From the NCBI GenBank assembly GCA_904419145.1, contig CAJFQQ010000017.1:1-46947 (forward strand): DNA of 46,947 bases, read 5' to 3'. Origin of the DNA: an uncultured Oscillospiraceae bacterium (GTDB lineage: Bacteria > Bacillota > Clostridia > Oscillospirales > Oscillospiraceae). This document shows, piece by piece, positions 7,033 to 16,274 of this stretch. Made by a program: the position numbers and the translations under genes. Each line of letters starts with the position of its first letter. The first letter of the stretch is position 1. Under the pieces are notes generated by a model that saw nothing but the letters and a program-made list of their open reading frames with translations, did no database searches and was not told the origin of the DNA.

Positions 7033-8373
7033 TTGGGAGATTCCATAGGCTTCTTATTACTGATCCAATTTATTATGCTGGCGCTGAACGCTATTTTTGC
7101 TAGTGCTGAGATCGCCGTTCTATCTTTTAACGAGACGAAACTGGAAAAAATGGCAGAGCAGGGAAACAAGAAGGCCGCCCGCCTGCGCCGGCTCACAAGC
7201 CAGCCGGAAAAATTTCTCTCTACCATCCAGATTGCTATTACATTGTCCGGATTTCTAGGAAGTGCCTTCGCCTCAGAAAACTTCTCCGACTCCCTGGCAG
7301 ATTGGCTGACCAGCTTGGGCCTCCCCCTTTCCCGGTCTGCTCTGGACAGTATCTCCGTGGTGATTATCACACTAATTCTCTCCTATATCACCCTGATTTT
7401 CGGTGAACTGGTGCCCAAGCGGGTCGCCATGAAAAAATCCGAACAGGTCTCTCTGGCCATTTCCGGACTGGTCAGCGGAATATCCACCCTTTTCAAGCCC
7501 GTCGTGTGGCTGCTCTCCATCTCCACCAATGCGGTCCTTCGTCTGCTGGGCATTGACCCCAACGAGGAAGAGGACCAGGTCAGCGAAGAAGAGATCCGCA
7601 TGATGGTGGATGCTGGCAGCGAAAAGGGAGCTATTGACCATGAGGAGCGGGCTTTCATCCAAAACGTCTTTGAATTTGATGACCTGACCGCCGGTGAGAT
7701 TGCCACCCACCGCACCGATGTGACCCTTCTTTGGATGGAGGACAGCGACGAGGAGTGGGCCAGCACAATTCACGACAGCCACTACACCTTCTATCCCATC
7801 TGTGAGGAATCGCCGGATAACATTGTCGGCGTCCTCAACAGCAAGATCTACTTTCGTATGGAGGAGCGGGGCCGCCAGTCCGTTATGGCCCGCGCAGTCA
7901 AGCCGGCCTACTTTGTACCGGAGACCATCAAGGCCGATGTACTGTTTCGCAACATGAAGAAAACCGGCAACCGGATGGCTGTGGTGCTGGATGAGTACGG
8001 CGGCATGAGCGGCATTGTTACGCTCAACGACCTGATTGAAGAACTCGTCGGCGAATTGGATAGCGAGGCAGCCCGACTTGCTGCAGACGAGCCCCGGATC
8101 GACCAATTGGAAGATGGCACCCTGGCCATCAGCGGCAACGTTGCTCTGCGCGATATTGAGGACGCTTTGGATATCTCTATGGACAGCGAAGACAGCGATA
8201 CATTTACTGGATATGTATTTGAGCAGATCGGTATGATCCCCGAGGATGGGGAGCAAAATATTGATCTCGATCTGCCGGATTTCCACATCCATGTCAGCCG
8301 CATCGAGGATCACCAGGTGGTTCAGGCCACGGTTCAAAAAAAGCAAAAAGAAGAAGAGGAGCCTTCCAAATAA
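7033..8373 (+). CDS. CorC/HlyC family (DUF21-CBS) membrane transporter protein
   Basis: 446 residues with the usual order: an N-terminal DUF21/CNNM membrane domain (about 1-180, with FASAEIAVLSF and FGELVPKRVAM), two CBS domains (about 200-330, with VLDEYGGMSGIVTLNDLIEELVG in the second) and a C-terminal CorC_HlyC domain (about 350-430). The family is linked to magnesium or cobalt efflux and resistance (MpfA/YhdP, CorC, CNNM); this substrate is inferred. The start is TTG 7033, 8 bases after GTGAGG. The upstream in-frame GTG would put the start inside the leader hairpin. The long leader suggests post-initiation control. Confidence 0.9.
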   Translation: MGDSIGFLLLIQFIMLALNAIFASAEIAVLSFNETKLEKMAEQGNKKAARLRRLTSQPEKFLSTIQIAITLSGFLGSAFASENFSDSLADWLTSLGLPLSRSALDSISVVIITLILSYITLIFGELVPKRVAMKKSEQVSLAISGLVSGISTLFKPVVWLLSISTNAVLRLLGIDPNEEEDQVSEEEIRMMVDAGSEKGAIDHEERAFIQNVFEFDDLTAGEIATHRTDVTLLWMEDSDEEWASTIHDSHYTFYPICEESPDNIVGVLNSKIYFRMEERGRQSVMARAVKPAYFVPETIKADVLFRNMKKTGNRMAVVLDEYGGMSGIVTLNDLIEELVGELDSEAARLAADEPRIDQLEDGTLAISGNVALRDIEDALDISMDSEDSDTFTGYVFEQIGMIPEDGEQNIDLDLPDFHIHVSRIEDHQVVQATVQKKQKEEEEPSK

Positions 8374-8389
8374 GGAAGGCCCCTTTTTT
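8358..8389 (+). terminator. Terminator of the CorC-type gene
   Basis: GCCTTCC (8361-8367) pairs with GGAAGGC (8374-8380), extended by flanking G-C pairs, and is followed by TTTTTT. The stem includes the last codons. Confidence 0.85.
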
Positions 8390-8395
8390 CACCAA

Positions 8396-9334
8396 TTATA
8401 TCAGTCCCAATCTCAGGAGTGCAAAGGTCCATAAAAAGATTGTCAGGCAGGAGAACATCCCTGTAAACACCACCATTGATGCCGCCAAATCCGCATCCGC
8501 CCCCATCTGCTGGGCCATGGAGAAGGAGGAGACGGAGGTGGGTGCGGCAAACGTGATGGCCATAGCCCCCAGCTCCACCCCGCGGAATCCCAGTGCCGCC
8601 CCCACAGACAGCGCCGCCAAAGGCAGAAATACCAGCTTTGCCAGCACCCCCACCAGGATCGCCCTCCGGTCGGCGCTCACCCTCTCCATATGGAAAGATG
8701 CCCCCAGAGCAATGAGCGCTACTGGCGTAGCGGCAGAAGCCAGGCTGTCCATGGGGCTGTAGAGCAGTGTAGGGATCTGCAGGCCAATCAGGTTGCAGAT
8801 CAGTCCGCAAAGGCAGCCGATAATAAGGGGATTGGTAGCAATTTCCTTCAATATGCGCAGCAAGGGCATCTTTCCACCCTGGAACATTTCCAGGGCCAGA
8901 ACCGCCAGCACATTATATACAGGCACCGTAATTGCCACGACAATCGCCATTGTCCCGGTCTGTTCCGCGCCAAACAGGGTTTCTGCAATCGCCATCCCCA
9001 CCAGGGCAATGTTCCCCCGGAACATCCCCTGGAGCAGAGCGGCGCGTTTGCCGCTCTCCCGCACCGTCCGAATTGATACCAGTGTCAGTATGCAGAAGCT
9101 CAGTAGCACCAGCCCCTCATTCCACAACAGGAACGGGATATTGACTACCTCTTCCAGATCCGCTTGAAACGCACTGCGAAACAGTTGCAGCGGCAAAAGG
9201 ACTTTAAATACCAGCGCATTGATCTGCTTAAGGGCGTCATCCGTGAAAAAACGGATGCCCTTGAGGAAATAGCCCAGGAGCATCATGAAAAACATGGGCG
9301 CCACTGCATTTAACGATACGATCAAACTTTCCAT
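8396..9334 (-). CDS. AEC (auxin efflux carrier) family transporter
   Basis: A 312-residue membrane protein with about ten hydrophobic segments. It begins SLNAVAPMFFMMLLGYFLK, as AEC carriers do, and has the conserved mid-region NPLIIGCLCGLI and the C-terminal half with LIALGASF and FAAPTSVSSFSMAQQMGAD. AEC carriers in anaerobes move organic acids such as malate; the substrate here is not predictable. A GAGGGG ribosome binding site is 12 bases before the ATG. It converges with the CorC-type gene and is not in an obvious operon. Confidence 0.9.
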   Translation of the reverse strand: MESLIVSLNAVAPMFFMMLLGYFLKGIRFFTDDALKQINALVFKVLLPLQLFRSAFQADLEEVVNIPFLLWNEGLVLLSFCILTLVSIRTVRESGKRAALLQGMFRGNIALVGMAIAETLFGAEQTGTMAIVVAITVPVYNVLAVLALEMFQGGKMPLLRILKEIATNPLIIGCLCGLICNLIGLQIPTLLYSPMDSLASAATPVALIALGASFHMERVSADRRAILVGVLAKLVFLPLAALSVGAALGFRGVELGAMAITFAAPTSVSSFSMAQQMGADADLAASMVVFTGMFSCLTIFLWTFALLRLGLI

Positions 9335-9418
9335 ACCATGTCCAGTCCCCTCTCCGATCTCTCTATCGTTATACCAGATTCTCCGCTAATAGGCAAGCAT
9401 TTGATATCGCTGTTAAGG

Positions 9419-9452
9419 AAAAGGGCCGCCGGCAGCTGCCGGCGGCCCTTTT
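9419..9452. terminator. Bidirectional terminator after rubrerythrin
   Basis: A 34-base perfect palindrome (AAAAGGGCCGCCGGC on the left arm, centre AGCT) is flanked by A- and T-runs. It ends the rubrerythrin transcript on the minus strand. Confidence 0.85.
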
Positions 9453-9469
9453 GAACGTATGGCCTATAA

Positions 9470-10009
9470 TCAATAATTTTCCGCCTTGATCTCGAAATAA
9501 GCCTGGGGATGCTCACAAACCGGGCACACCTCAGGGGCCTTCTTCCCCACAACAATATGCCCGCAGTTGCGGCACTTCCAGATCCGGTCGCCATCCCGCG
9601 AGAAGACAATGCCCTCCTCAATGTTGCCCAGCATCTTGCGGTAGCGCTCCTCATGCTCCTTCTCAATGGCACCAACCATCTCAAAAAGGGCGGCAATCTT
9701 GGCAAAGCCCTCCTCCCGGGCGGTCTTGGCAAAGCCAGCGTACATGTCGGTCCACTCATAGTTCTCGCCGGCGGCGGCATCCTTCAGATTGTCCACCGTG
9801 CCGGGCACAGCGCCATCGTGGAGCAGCTTGAACCAGATCTTGGCGTGCTCCTTCTCATTAGCCGCAGTCTCCTGGAAAATAGCGGCAATCTGCTCATAGC
9901 CGTCCTTCTTGGCCTTGGAGGCATAGTACTGGTACTTGGTATGGGCCTGGCTCTCGCCGGCAAATGCGGCCATCAAATTAGCCTCTGTTTTGCTGCCTTT
10001 CAGTTCCAT
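9470..10009 (-). CDS. Rubrerythrin
   Basis: A 179-residue non-haem di-iron peroxidase that removes hydrogen peroxide in the anaerobe's cytoplasm. The ferritin-like domain shows the paired ligand motifs [27 protein letters not shown] and [10 protein letters not shown]. The C-terminal rubredoxin-like domain has CRNCGHI and CPVCEHP for one iron. I chose ATG 10009, 7 bases after AAAGGAG; the in-frame TTG two codons upstream touches the ribosome binding site. Single gene with its own promoter and terminator. I saw no clear PerR box. Confidence 0.97.
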   Translation of the reverse strand: MELKGSKTEANLMAAFAGESQAHTKYQYYASKAKKDGYEQIAAIFQETAANEKEHAKIWFKLLHDGAVPGTVDNLKDAAAGENYEWTDMYAGFAKTAREEGFAKIAALFEMVGAIEKEHEERYRKMLGNIEEGIVFSRDGDRIWKCRNCGHIVVGKKAPEVCPVCEHPQAYFEIKAENY

Positions 10010-10068
10010 AATCAATCTCCTTTTTGTGAGTCACTTGTTGGTTGATTTCACCCGGTTCCCTGCCTCTT

Positions 10069-10097
10069 ATTGTACCGCCCATGGCTATGACTGTCAA
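10069..10097 (-). promoter_or_regulatory. Rubrerythrin promoter
   Basis: On the minus strand TTGACA (10092-10097), exactly 17 bases, TACAAT (10069-10074). This near-consensus promoter fits strong expression. Confidence 0.85.
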
Positions 10098-10155
10098 GGA
10101 TCGGCAAAAAATTCTGTCCGTCTGGGCCTGTACTTGCTTTCCGGCATAAATAAGA

Positions 10156-10184
10156 AAGGAGCCCCGGCAGCACCGGGGCTCCTT
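10156..10184 (-). terminator. Terminator of the liv/LarA-like operon
   Basis: A 12-bp perfect stem (10156-10167 with 10173-10184) is followed on the minus strand by TCTTATTT, after the LarA-like gene. Confidence 0.85.
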
Positions 10185-10193
10185 CTTCCGTTT

Positions 10194-11468
10194 TTACCAG
10201 AGATTTCCGTTCTCGTCAAACTGCATGTATTCCGGCTCCCCAATCACTTTCATCTTGGGATGGGCATTGGCCTCATCAATCAGGGCCTCCGAAATCAGGA
10301 TTTCCGTCAGCTCCATGGTGTTCTTAATCCGAATCACCCGTGGATGCTTTTCGTCCATCCCGTTGGCAGTTTTCAGCGCCACGCTGATGCAGTCCTTATC
10401 GCTCTGCATCACCATGGGGATTTTTGCAGCCTTCAGCTCGGTGCAGGTGATGGCATTGGGATAGCTCAGCGGGAAATTCGCCCGCTCGACCAAGCGCTTG
10501 GTTGTGGCGTCAAACACGCCGACACCCAGGGCATTCCCGTGGGTCTCATCGGAGAGATCCAAAACAACCCGCTTTTCCGCCTCAATGCCGCCATGGGCAT
10601 ACGGCGTCAGGAAAGCACCTGTGACATGGGGATCAGAACCATCACCGCTGTAGTTTTTCCCGATCCGATCCACAATCAGCACATCAACTTTCTTGATGTA
10701 CAGCTCCATCATCAGCTCTTTTGCCCGCAGAAGCAGCTTCGGCTCTTCCTCCGGGATCTCCTCGCGATGCAGTGCATGGAGATAAGCTGTACCACCATAG
10801 GCATTCTCCAAAACAGCAAGGCCATACAGGATCTTCGCATTTTTGAGAATGACATTCCCAAATAGCGGAACCAGATGGGCCATATGCTTAAAGCCGGCCT
10901 TGTGGCAAACCTCAGCACCATGCTGTTTCCCCATGCCAATGGTCATCATTTTCATCAGGCCGCTCTCATAAGGCCCGGAGAATGCAGTATGGGGCTTGAC
11001 ACGGCCCACCAGAATGACGCCATCGGCCTCTGAGGCATACTTGTCGATAAAGACCGTGTGGCCCTCCTCCGTCTGGCCGATGGGAACCACTTCCATGGAG
11101 GACTTGATGGGACATCCAATACTCTCCTCTGTGATTCCAAAGCCATTGACCACTTCCAGCTGCCCCTCTGCGGTAGAACCGCCGTGGCTGCCCATTGCCG
11201 GGAAGATAAAGGGCTTTGCCCCCTTCTCCTTGCAGTAGTCCACCAGTGTCTTCAGGATGGTGAAGATATTGTGGACACCCCGGCTTCCGCAGGGAATTGC
11301 GATGGTCATTCCCGGCTGAACCAGCTTGTCAAAATCCGGCTGCCGGATCTGCTGCAAAATCACTTCCGGAACATCTTTTTGTTCAATGGTGGGATTCTCA
11401 AATGTCTGTTCACACCGCACCATGCGGGGAATGTAGACATCTTGAACCAGTTGCGTGTACACGTCCAT
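10194..11468 (-). CDS. LarA-like protein (DUF2088; nickel-pincer-dependent isomerase family)
   Basis: A 424-residue relative of lactate racemase LarA. Recognisable parts are the N-terminal GMTIAIPCGSRGVHNI, the domain-linking MGSHGGSTAEGQ (His about 95), GRVKPHTAF (Lys about 158, His about 160) and the following SGLMKMM (Lys about 173), which could carry the pincer cofactor. LarA homologues racemise or epimerise 2-hydroxy acids with a Ni-pincer nucleotide; many members have other or unknown substrates. No larB/larC/larE cofactor genes lie in this window. It follows livF by 76 bases with no terminator between them, so it is probably the last gene of the importer operon. Confidence 0.8.
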   Translation of the reverse strand: MDVYTQLVQDVYIPRMVRCEQTFENPTIEQKDVPEVILQQIRQPDFDKLVQPGMTIAIPCGSRGVHNIFTILKTLVDYCKEKGAKPFIFPAMGSHGGSTAEGQLEVVNGFGITEESIGCPIKSSMEVVPIGQTEEGHTVFIDKYASEADGVILVGRVKPHTAFSGPYESGLMKMMTIGMGKQHGAEVCHKAGFKHMAHLVPLFGNVILKNAKILYGLAVLENAYGGTAYLHALHREEIPEEEPKLLLRAKELMMELYIKKVDVLIVDRIGKNYSGDGSDPHVTGAFLTPYAHGGIEAEKRVVLDLSDETHGNALGVGVFDATTKRLVERANFPLSYPNAITCTELKAAKIPMVMQSDKDCISVALKTANGMDEKHPRVIRIKNTMELTEILISEALIDEANAHPKMKVIGEPEYMQFDENGNLW

Positions 11469-11544
11469 AGGGATGTACCCTCCAGTCTATAAAACTCGCG
11501 CCATGTGAGTGAGCGCCCCAAAAAAGTTGATGCCAACCCGCCTG

Positions 11545-12267
11545 TCAGCCGCCCAGATATGCCTTTTGAATCTGAGGATTGCTCTCCAGATTTTCGCTGG
11601 TGTCCTCAACAATGATCTCGCCGTTCTGGAAAACGTAGCCGCGGCTGGCGGTCTTCAAAGCGATGCGGGCATTCTGCTCCACAAAGAGGATGGTCTTGCC
11701 CTCCTGATAGTTGATCTCCTTGATTGCCTCAAAGATCTCATGGATAATAATCGGCGCCAGGCCCAGAGAAGGTTCATCCAGAAGAATCATCCGGGGATTG
11801 CTGATCAAGGAACGGGCAATTGCCAGCATCTGCTGCTCGCCGCCGCTGAGGGTGCCGCCCAGCTGGTTCTTTCTTTCCTCCAGGCGTGGGAAAAGCTTAT
11901 AGATCCGCTTTACCTCATCCTCAAGGCCGGCCCGGCTTTTCCGGCAGTATGTACCCATCAGGAGATTCTCCTTAACGGTCAGCTTGGAGAAAATATGGCG
12001 TCCTTCAATTACTTGGGAAAGTCCCATGGCAGCGATCTTGTCGCCGCCCATTTTGGCGATGTTCTTTCCATCGAAATAGATCTCGCCCCGAACGCCGGAC
12101 GCGGGGGTTAAGCCGGAAATCGTCTGCAGGGTAGTGGTCTTGCCTGCCCCATTGGCCCCAATCATGGTGACCATCTCTCCCTCTTCCACGGACATATCAA
12201 TGCCCTTGACCACATGAATATTTCCGTAATAGTAGTGGAGAGCCTTTACCTCCAATAAAGCCGCCAT
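11545..12267 (-). CDS. livF: Branched-chain amino acid-type ABC transporter, ATPase LivF
   Basis: A 240-residue cytoplasmic ATPase of the hydrophobic amino acid uptake family. Walker A is GANGAGKTT, the signature is LSGGEQQ, Walker B is MILLDEPSLGL, and the H-loop region reads ILFVEQNA, where the usual His is replaced by Gln as is typical of LivF. The start ATG directly follows the livG stop, with GGGAGGTGA inside the end of livG. Substrate cannot be deduced from the ATPase. Confidence 0.95.
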   Translation of the reverse strand: MAALLEVKALHYYYGNIHVVKGIDMSVEEGEMVTMIGANGAGKTTTLQTISGLTPASGVRGEIYFDGKNIAKMGGDKIAAMGLSQVIEGRHIFSKLTVKENLLMGTYCRKSRAGLEDEVKRIYKLFPRLEERKNQLGGTLSGGEQQMLAIARSLISNPRMILLDEPSLGLAPIIIHEIFEAIKEINYQEGKTILFVEQNARIALKTASRGYVFQNGEIIVEDTSENLESNPQIQKAYLGG

Positions 12268-13023
12268 TTACTCACCTCCCAAATATGCAGCGATCACGTC
12301 AGGATTGTTCTGGATCTCAGAGGGGGTGCCCTCTGCAAGTTTGCTGCCGTAGTTGAGAACGAAAATAAAGTCGGCAACACCCATCACCAGCTTCATGTCG
12401 TGCTCAATCATCAGGACTGTGACGTCCCGGTCGATGATCTTGCGCAGCAGCGCGTCCAGTTCATCCTTCTCCGTGGGGTTCATACCGGCGGCAGGCTCGT
12501 CCAGCAAAATCAGTTTCGGATCGCTGGCCAAGCCGCGGACAATCTCCAAACGGCGCTGATCGCCGTAAGACAGGGAGCCGGCCGGGTCATTGCACCGGGA
12601 GCGCAGATTCACGAAATCCAAAAGGTTCATGGCGCGATCCACCGCATCACGCTCCTCCTTGCGCTCGGCCGGCGTTTTGAAAATGTTGTCAAACAGATTG
12701 CTCTTCAGCCGGGTGTGCATACCAACCAGGACATTTTCCAGAACCGACATGTTGCGGAACAGGTTAATGACCTGATAGGTCCGGGCCAGCCCAGCCTGGT
12801 TGATCTGATAGCCCTTTTTGCCGGTGATGTCCTTTCCATCAAAAACCACCTTGCCAGCGTTGGGCACATAGACGCCGCTGATGGCGTTGAGCAGGGTCGT
12901 CTTTCCCGCGCCGTTGGGGCCGATCAGGCTGGTGACCTTGCCCTTGGGGATGTTGACGGTAACATCGTTCACCGCAATCAGGCTGCCGAATTTAATCGTC
13001 AAATGTTCAATGGACATCAGCAT
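12268..13023 (-). CDS. livG: Branched-chain amino acid-type ABC transporter, ATPase LivG
   Basis: 251-residue ATPase partner of LivF. Walker A GPNGAGKTT, signature LSYGDQRRLE, Walker B LILLDEPAAGMNP and H-loop MIEHDM are all intact. ATG 13023 is 10 bases after AAGGAGG and lies inside the last codons of livM (17-base overlap), so the two are translationally coupled. Confidence 0.95.
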   Translation of the reverse strand: MLMSIEHLTIKFGSLIAVNDVTVNIPKGKVTSLIGPNGAGKTTLLNAISGVYVPNAGKVVFDGKDITGKKGYQINQAGLARTYQVINLFRNMSVLENVLVGMHTRLKSNLFDNIFKTPAERKEERDAVDRAMNLLDFVNLRSRCNDPAGSLSYGDQRRLEIVRGLASDPKLILLDEPAAGMNPTEKDELDALLRKIIDRDVTVLMIEHDMKLVMGVADFIFVLNYGSKLAEGTPSEIQNNPDVIAAYLGGE

Positions 13024-13996
13024 TTTTCTGGGCCCTCCTTGATTTTGTGTTGTCAACAAGCTGCTTGACCTTGCCGAAAATGCCGCCGGGCAGGGCGATG
13101 ATGACCAACAGCATCAGCGCACCGTAAATGAACATTTGATACTCTTCCAAGGCACGAAGCCCTTCGTTCAGCAGCGTCACAGTAATCACGCCGATGATGG
13201 GGCCCCAGAGGTTACCCATGCCGCCGAAGAGCAGCATGGTCATAAACATGACCGACTGCCGGTACATAAACGTTTCCGGGCTGATAAACTGCACCATATG
13301 GGCATACATACCGCCGGCAAAGCCGCAGTACAGAGCGCTGAATGCGAAGCCAATCACCTTGTAAAGCGTCACGTTAATGCCCATGCCGTCAGCAGCTGCG
13401 GAGTTCTCGCGAATTGCAATCAACGCACGGCCAGTCCGGGATTTCACCAGGTTGGTCTTGAGCAGCAGGAAGATGACAACCACTACCAAGCCAAAGTAGT
13501 AGAAGCTCATATTGCTGTCAAACTCAAAGCCAAAGAGGTTTACAGGATCCGTAAAGAAGCCCAGGAAGTTCCCGGTGATCTGGCCCGGGGACTGCGCCAC
13601 CAACTGGTATACGATTTCGCCGAAGGCAATGGTAGCCAGGGCCAGGAAGTGGTTGCGCAGGCGGGAGGCCGGATACGCGATCACAATGCCGATCAGGGAA
13701 GCCGCCACCGCGCTGATAATCATGGAGAAGATGACGGGGATACCAACATACTCGTGGAGCATAACCGAGCCGTAAGCGCCGATGGCGTAGTAGGCAGCAT
13801 GCCCCAGAGAGATCTGGCCGGAATAACCAAACACGATATCCAGGCCGGAGACCGCCACCACATAGACCAGCATGAAGTTCAGGATCAAAATGCCGTAACT
13901 GAAGTTCACACCTGTCAGGATAAGGGGCGCAACAATCGCAATCAGTACGACCACGATTTGCGGAATACCGATTTTTTGAATTAAATTCTGACGCAT
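13007..13996 (-). CDS. livM: Branched-chain amino acid-type ABC transporter, permease LivM
   Basis: 329-residue inner-membrane permease with about nine or ten hydrophobic segments. It has the conserved GLDIVFGYSGQISLGHAAY and the EAA-like cytoplasmic loop (RTGRALIAIRENSAAADGMG) that contacts the ATPases. The start ATG 13996 follows GGAGG; the in-frame GTG at 14011 lies within the end of livH and overlaps the ribosome binding site. Confidence 0.95.
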   Translation of the reverse strand: MRQNLIQKIGIPQIVVVLIAIVAPLILTGVNFSYGILILNFMLVYVVAVSGLDIVFGYSGQISLGHAAYYAIGAYGSVMLHEYVGIPVIFSMIISAVAASLIGIVIAYPASRLRNHFLALATIAFGEIVYQLVAQSPGQITGNFLGFFTDPVNLFGFEFDSNMSFYYFGLVVVVIFLLLKTNLVKSRTGRALIAIRENSAAADGMGINVTLYKVIGFAFSALYCGFAGGMYAHMVQFISPETFMYRQSVMFMTMLLFGGMGNLWGPIIGVITVTLLNEGLRALEEYQMFIYGALMLLVIIALPGGIFGKVKQLVDNTKSRRAQKNADVH

Positions 13997-14007
13997 ATTA
14001 TCCTCCC

Positions 14008-14880
14008 TCACTCTGTCAGCGACTTTTCGTTGAAGATACCGGTCGGCTTCACGTAAAGGAAGATCAGCAACAGGCCATAGGCGACCAGGTCTTTATAGGT
14101 GGAAGAGACATAAGAGGAAACAAAAGTCTCGATCAGGCCCAGCAAAACGCCGCCCAGCAGGGCGCCGTACATGTTGCCGAAGCCGCCCATCACCGCGCCG
14201 GCGAAGCCTTTGCGGCCGGTGGTGGAACCCAGGGTGGTATATACGCCATAGACGGGGCCGATCAGCATGCCGCCGAAACCGGCAATGGCTGCGGAAATGC
14301 CCCAGGTCAGGGCGGTGGTCATAGAAGGATTCACTCCGCACGCCTTTGCCGCCAGGGGATCCATGGCAGCAGCACGCATGGCCGTGCCGTATTTCGTGTA
14401 TTTCGTGAAAATATGCAGCGCGATCATAATGATGAAGGAAACCACGATGCAGAAAGCCGCCTCTGGCTGAATATTCACACCGAAAAGATTGATTCTGGGG
14501 ATACCAAAAACAGAGGGGAAGTACTGGGTCTTCGTCCCCCAGGCGATCATCGCGCCGTTTTGCAGGATATAGGAAATGGCGATGGTCGCCAGCACGATAT
14601 AAATGGCGTTTGCGTTGCCGCCCAGCAGCCGGCGGATAACACCGCGCTCGATCAGCATGCCAAGCATGACTTCAATCGCAATCACCAGCACGAAGGAGAC
14701 GATGAACGGGAGCCCCATCACTCCGTAGAAAGTATAACCCAAGAACGCACCAATGGTCAAGATGTCGCCTTGGCTAAAGTTCATGAGGCCTGATGCGCGA
14801 TAGATCAGGCTGTAGCCCAAGGCAATCAGGCCGTAAATACAGCCGAGAACCAGGCCTAAAAGCAAAACTTGCGTAAACAC
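14008..14880 (-). CDS. livH: Branched-chain amino acid-type ABC transporter, permease LivH
   Basis: 290-residue permease partner of LivM, starting with GTG. Family features are GLIALGYSLIYRASGLMNFS, the EAA-like loop TKYGTAMRAAAMDPLAAKA and the C-terminal YGLLLIFLYVKPTGIF. It is separated from livJ by about 150 bases holding a long hairpin, so its expression may be lower than that of the binding protein. Confidence 0.95.
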   Translation of the reverse strand: MFTQVLLLGLVLGCIYGLIALGYSLIYRASGLMNFSQGDILTIGAFLGYTFYGVMGLPFIVSFVLVIAIEVMLGMLIERGVIRRLLGGNANAIYIVLATIAISYILQNGAMIAWGTKTQYFPSVFGIPRINLFGVNIQPEAAFCIVVSFIIMIALHIFTKYTKYGTAMRAAAMDPLAAKACGVNPSMTTALTWGISAAIAGFGGMLIGPVYGVYTTLGSTTGRKGFAGAVMGGFGNMYGALLGGVLLGLIETFVSSYVSSTYKDLVAYGLLLIFLYVKPTGIFNEKSLTE

Positions 14881-14965
14881 AGTACCTTTTCTCCTTAATT
14901 TTCCACAGAATTCGTTTGCTCACAACACGTGGGGCGTCGGTGAAAAGTAGGGGATACTAAGAAGT

Positions 14966-15009
14966 GCTCAGGTAGTTTAACTAAGATAGTTTAGTTAAAC
15001 TACCTGAGC
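14966..15009 (-). repeat. 19-bp perfect inverted repeat between livJ and livH
   Basis: Arms 14966-14984 and 14991-15009 are perfectly complementary around a 6-base loop GATAGT. On the transcribed strand no T-run follows, so it looks like a processing or 3'-protecting hairpin that keeps livJ mRNA in excess rather than a plain terminator (inference). Confidence 0.75.
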
Positions 15010-15029
15010 GAAAGGGTCAACGAAAAATC

Positions 15030-16274
15030 TTAGCTGTTCTTCAGAGCGTCGTAGCCGCCGTCAGCAAGCCAGCTGTCGATGTCGACATACTTGCCATCCA
15101 GGACAACGAAGCCGGCAGTGGCGTTGTGCACGCCCTCGCGGTCGCCCTGGGTGAAGTCCAGCGTACCGATCAGACCGTCCATATCGCTGATGGTGCCCAG
15201 AGCCTCCATCACGGCCTCAGTCTCGTTGGTGCCGGCAATGGTGCAGGCCTCAGCCAGCGCCATCATGGCGTCATAGCCGCGGTAAGCGCAGTCGTGGGTG
15301 GGCATCTTGCCGAACTCAGCCTGGTAGTCGATCAGGAACTGCTTGATCTGCTCGTCCTCGCAGTCATCCGGAGTGGAGTAGGTCACGTAGGGGTAAATGA
15401 AAGCCACGTTGTCGGAAGAAGCGCCGGACAGCTCGATATCAGCGGAGGTGAAGGGCTCTTTGCACATCGCCAGGCCGAGGAAGCCCTGGGAGCGCAGCTG
15501 ACGCATGAAGGAACCCTGGATGGAGCTGTGGGAGCACAGCAGCACCGCGTCGGGATTGGTGTTCAGGATCTTGGCGATCTGGCCGGAGAAGTCGCTGTCG
15601 CCCTCAACATAGGTCTCAGCGGTGGAGATGGTGCCGCCCAGCTCCTCGTACTTCTCAGCAAACACCTCGTAAGCGGTGTTGTTGGCGTCATCCTGGCCGT
15701 GCAGGACGCCGACGCTGTTCACGCCCATATCGATCAGCTTCTCAGCCAGGATCGGCATGGTGGTACCGTTGTTGACGCAGGCGCGCCAGACATACTCCCA
15801 GCCCTGCTCCATCCAGGTGCTGCTCAGGCCGGTGCCGAAGGTCAGGATCTTGTTCTCATTGAGGTACTCACCGGTGGCCAGCATGTTACTGCTGATCAGG
15901 TCGCCCATCATGAAATCGATGCCGTCCACTTCCACCAGGCGCTGGCAGGCCTTGACAGCCTCTTCAGGAACGCCCTGGGAGTCGTAAGTAATCATTTCCA
16001 GCATCTGGCCGTTCAGGCCGCCGTTGGCATTGATCTGGTTGATAGCCAGCTGCTGGCCGTTGACCTGGTTCTCGCCGATTTCAGCGTTGGTGCCGGTCAA
16101 GGGCTGGAAGGTACCAATCAGCAGAGGATCGCCGGTGGTCTCGCCGCCGGTCTCACCAGTGGAAGTATTGCCATTGTTTGTTGTATTGCCACTGCTCGTG
16201 TTGTTAGTTGTCCCACAAGCTACCAGGGAAAAGCAAATCGCGAAAACCATAAAAATAGACAAAAACTTTTTCAT
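15030..16274 (-). CDS. livJ: ABC transporter substrate-binding lipoprotein (Leu/Ile/Val-binding type)
   Basis: A 414-residue extracytoplasmic receptor of the periplasmic-binding type I fold. The signal MKKFLSIF...CFSLVAC ends in a lipobox with Cys20 as the lipidated residue; an Asn/Thr/Gly-rich linker (about 21-50) precedes the mature domain, which opens LLIGTFQPLTGTNAEIG as Liv receptors do. I start at ATG 16274 after AAGGAGGAACA; the longer upstream frame lacks signal features. The ligand is unknown: this family binds amino acids but also aromatic and short acids, so the name reflects family only. Confidence 0.92.
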   Translation of the reverse strand: MKKFLSIFMVFAICFSLVACGTTNNTSSGNTTNNGNTSTGETGGETTGDPLLIGTFQPLTGTNAEIGENQVNGQQLAINQINANGGLNGQMLEMITYDSQGVPEEAVKACQRLVEVDGIDFMMGDLISSNMLATGEYLNENKILTFGTGLSSTWMEQGWEYVWRACVNNGTTMPILAEKLIDMGVNSVGVLHGQDDANNTAYEVFAEKYEELGGTISTAETYVEGDSDFSGQIAKILNTNPDAVLLCSHSSIQGSFMRQLRSQGFLGLAMCKEPFTSADIELSGASSDNVAFIYPYVTYSTPDDCEDEQIKQFLIDYQAEFGKMPTHDCAYRGYDAMMALAEACTIAGTNETEAVMEALGTISDMDGLIGTLDFTQGDREGVHNATAGFVVLDGKYVDIDSWLADGGYDALKNS

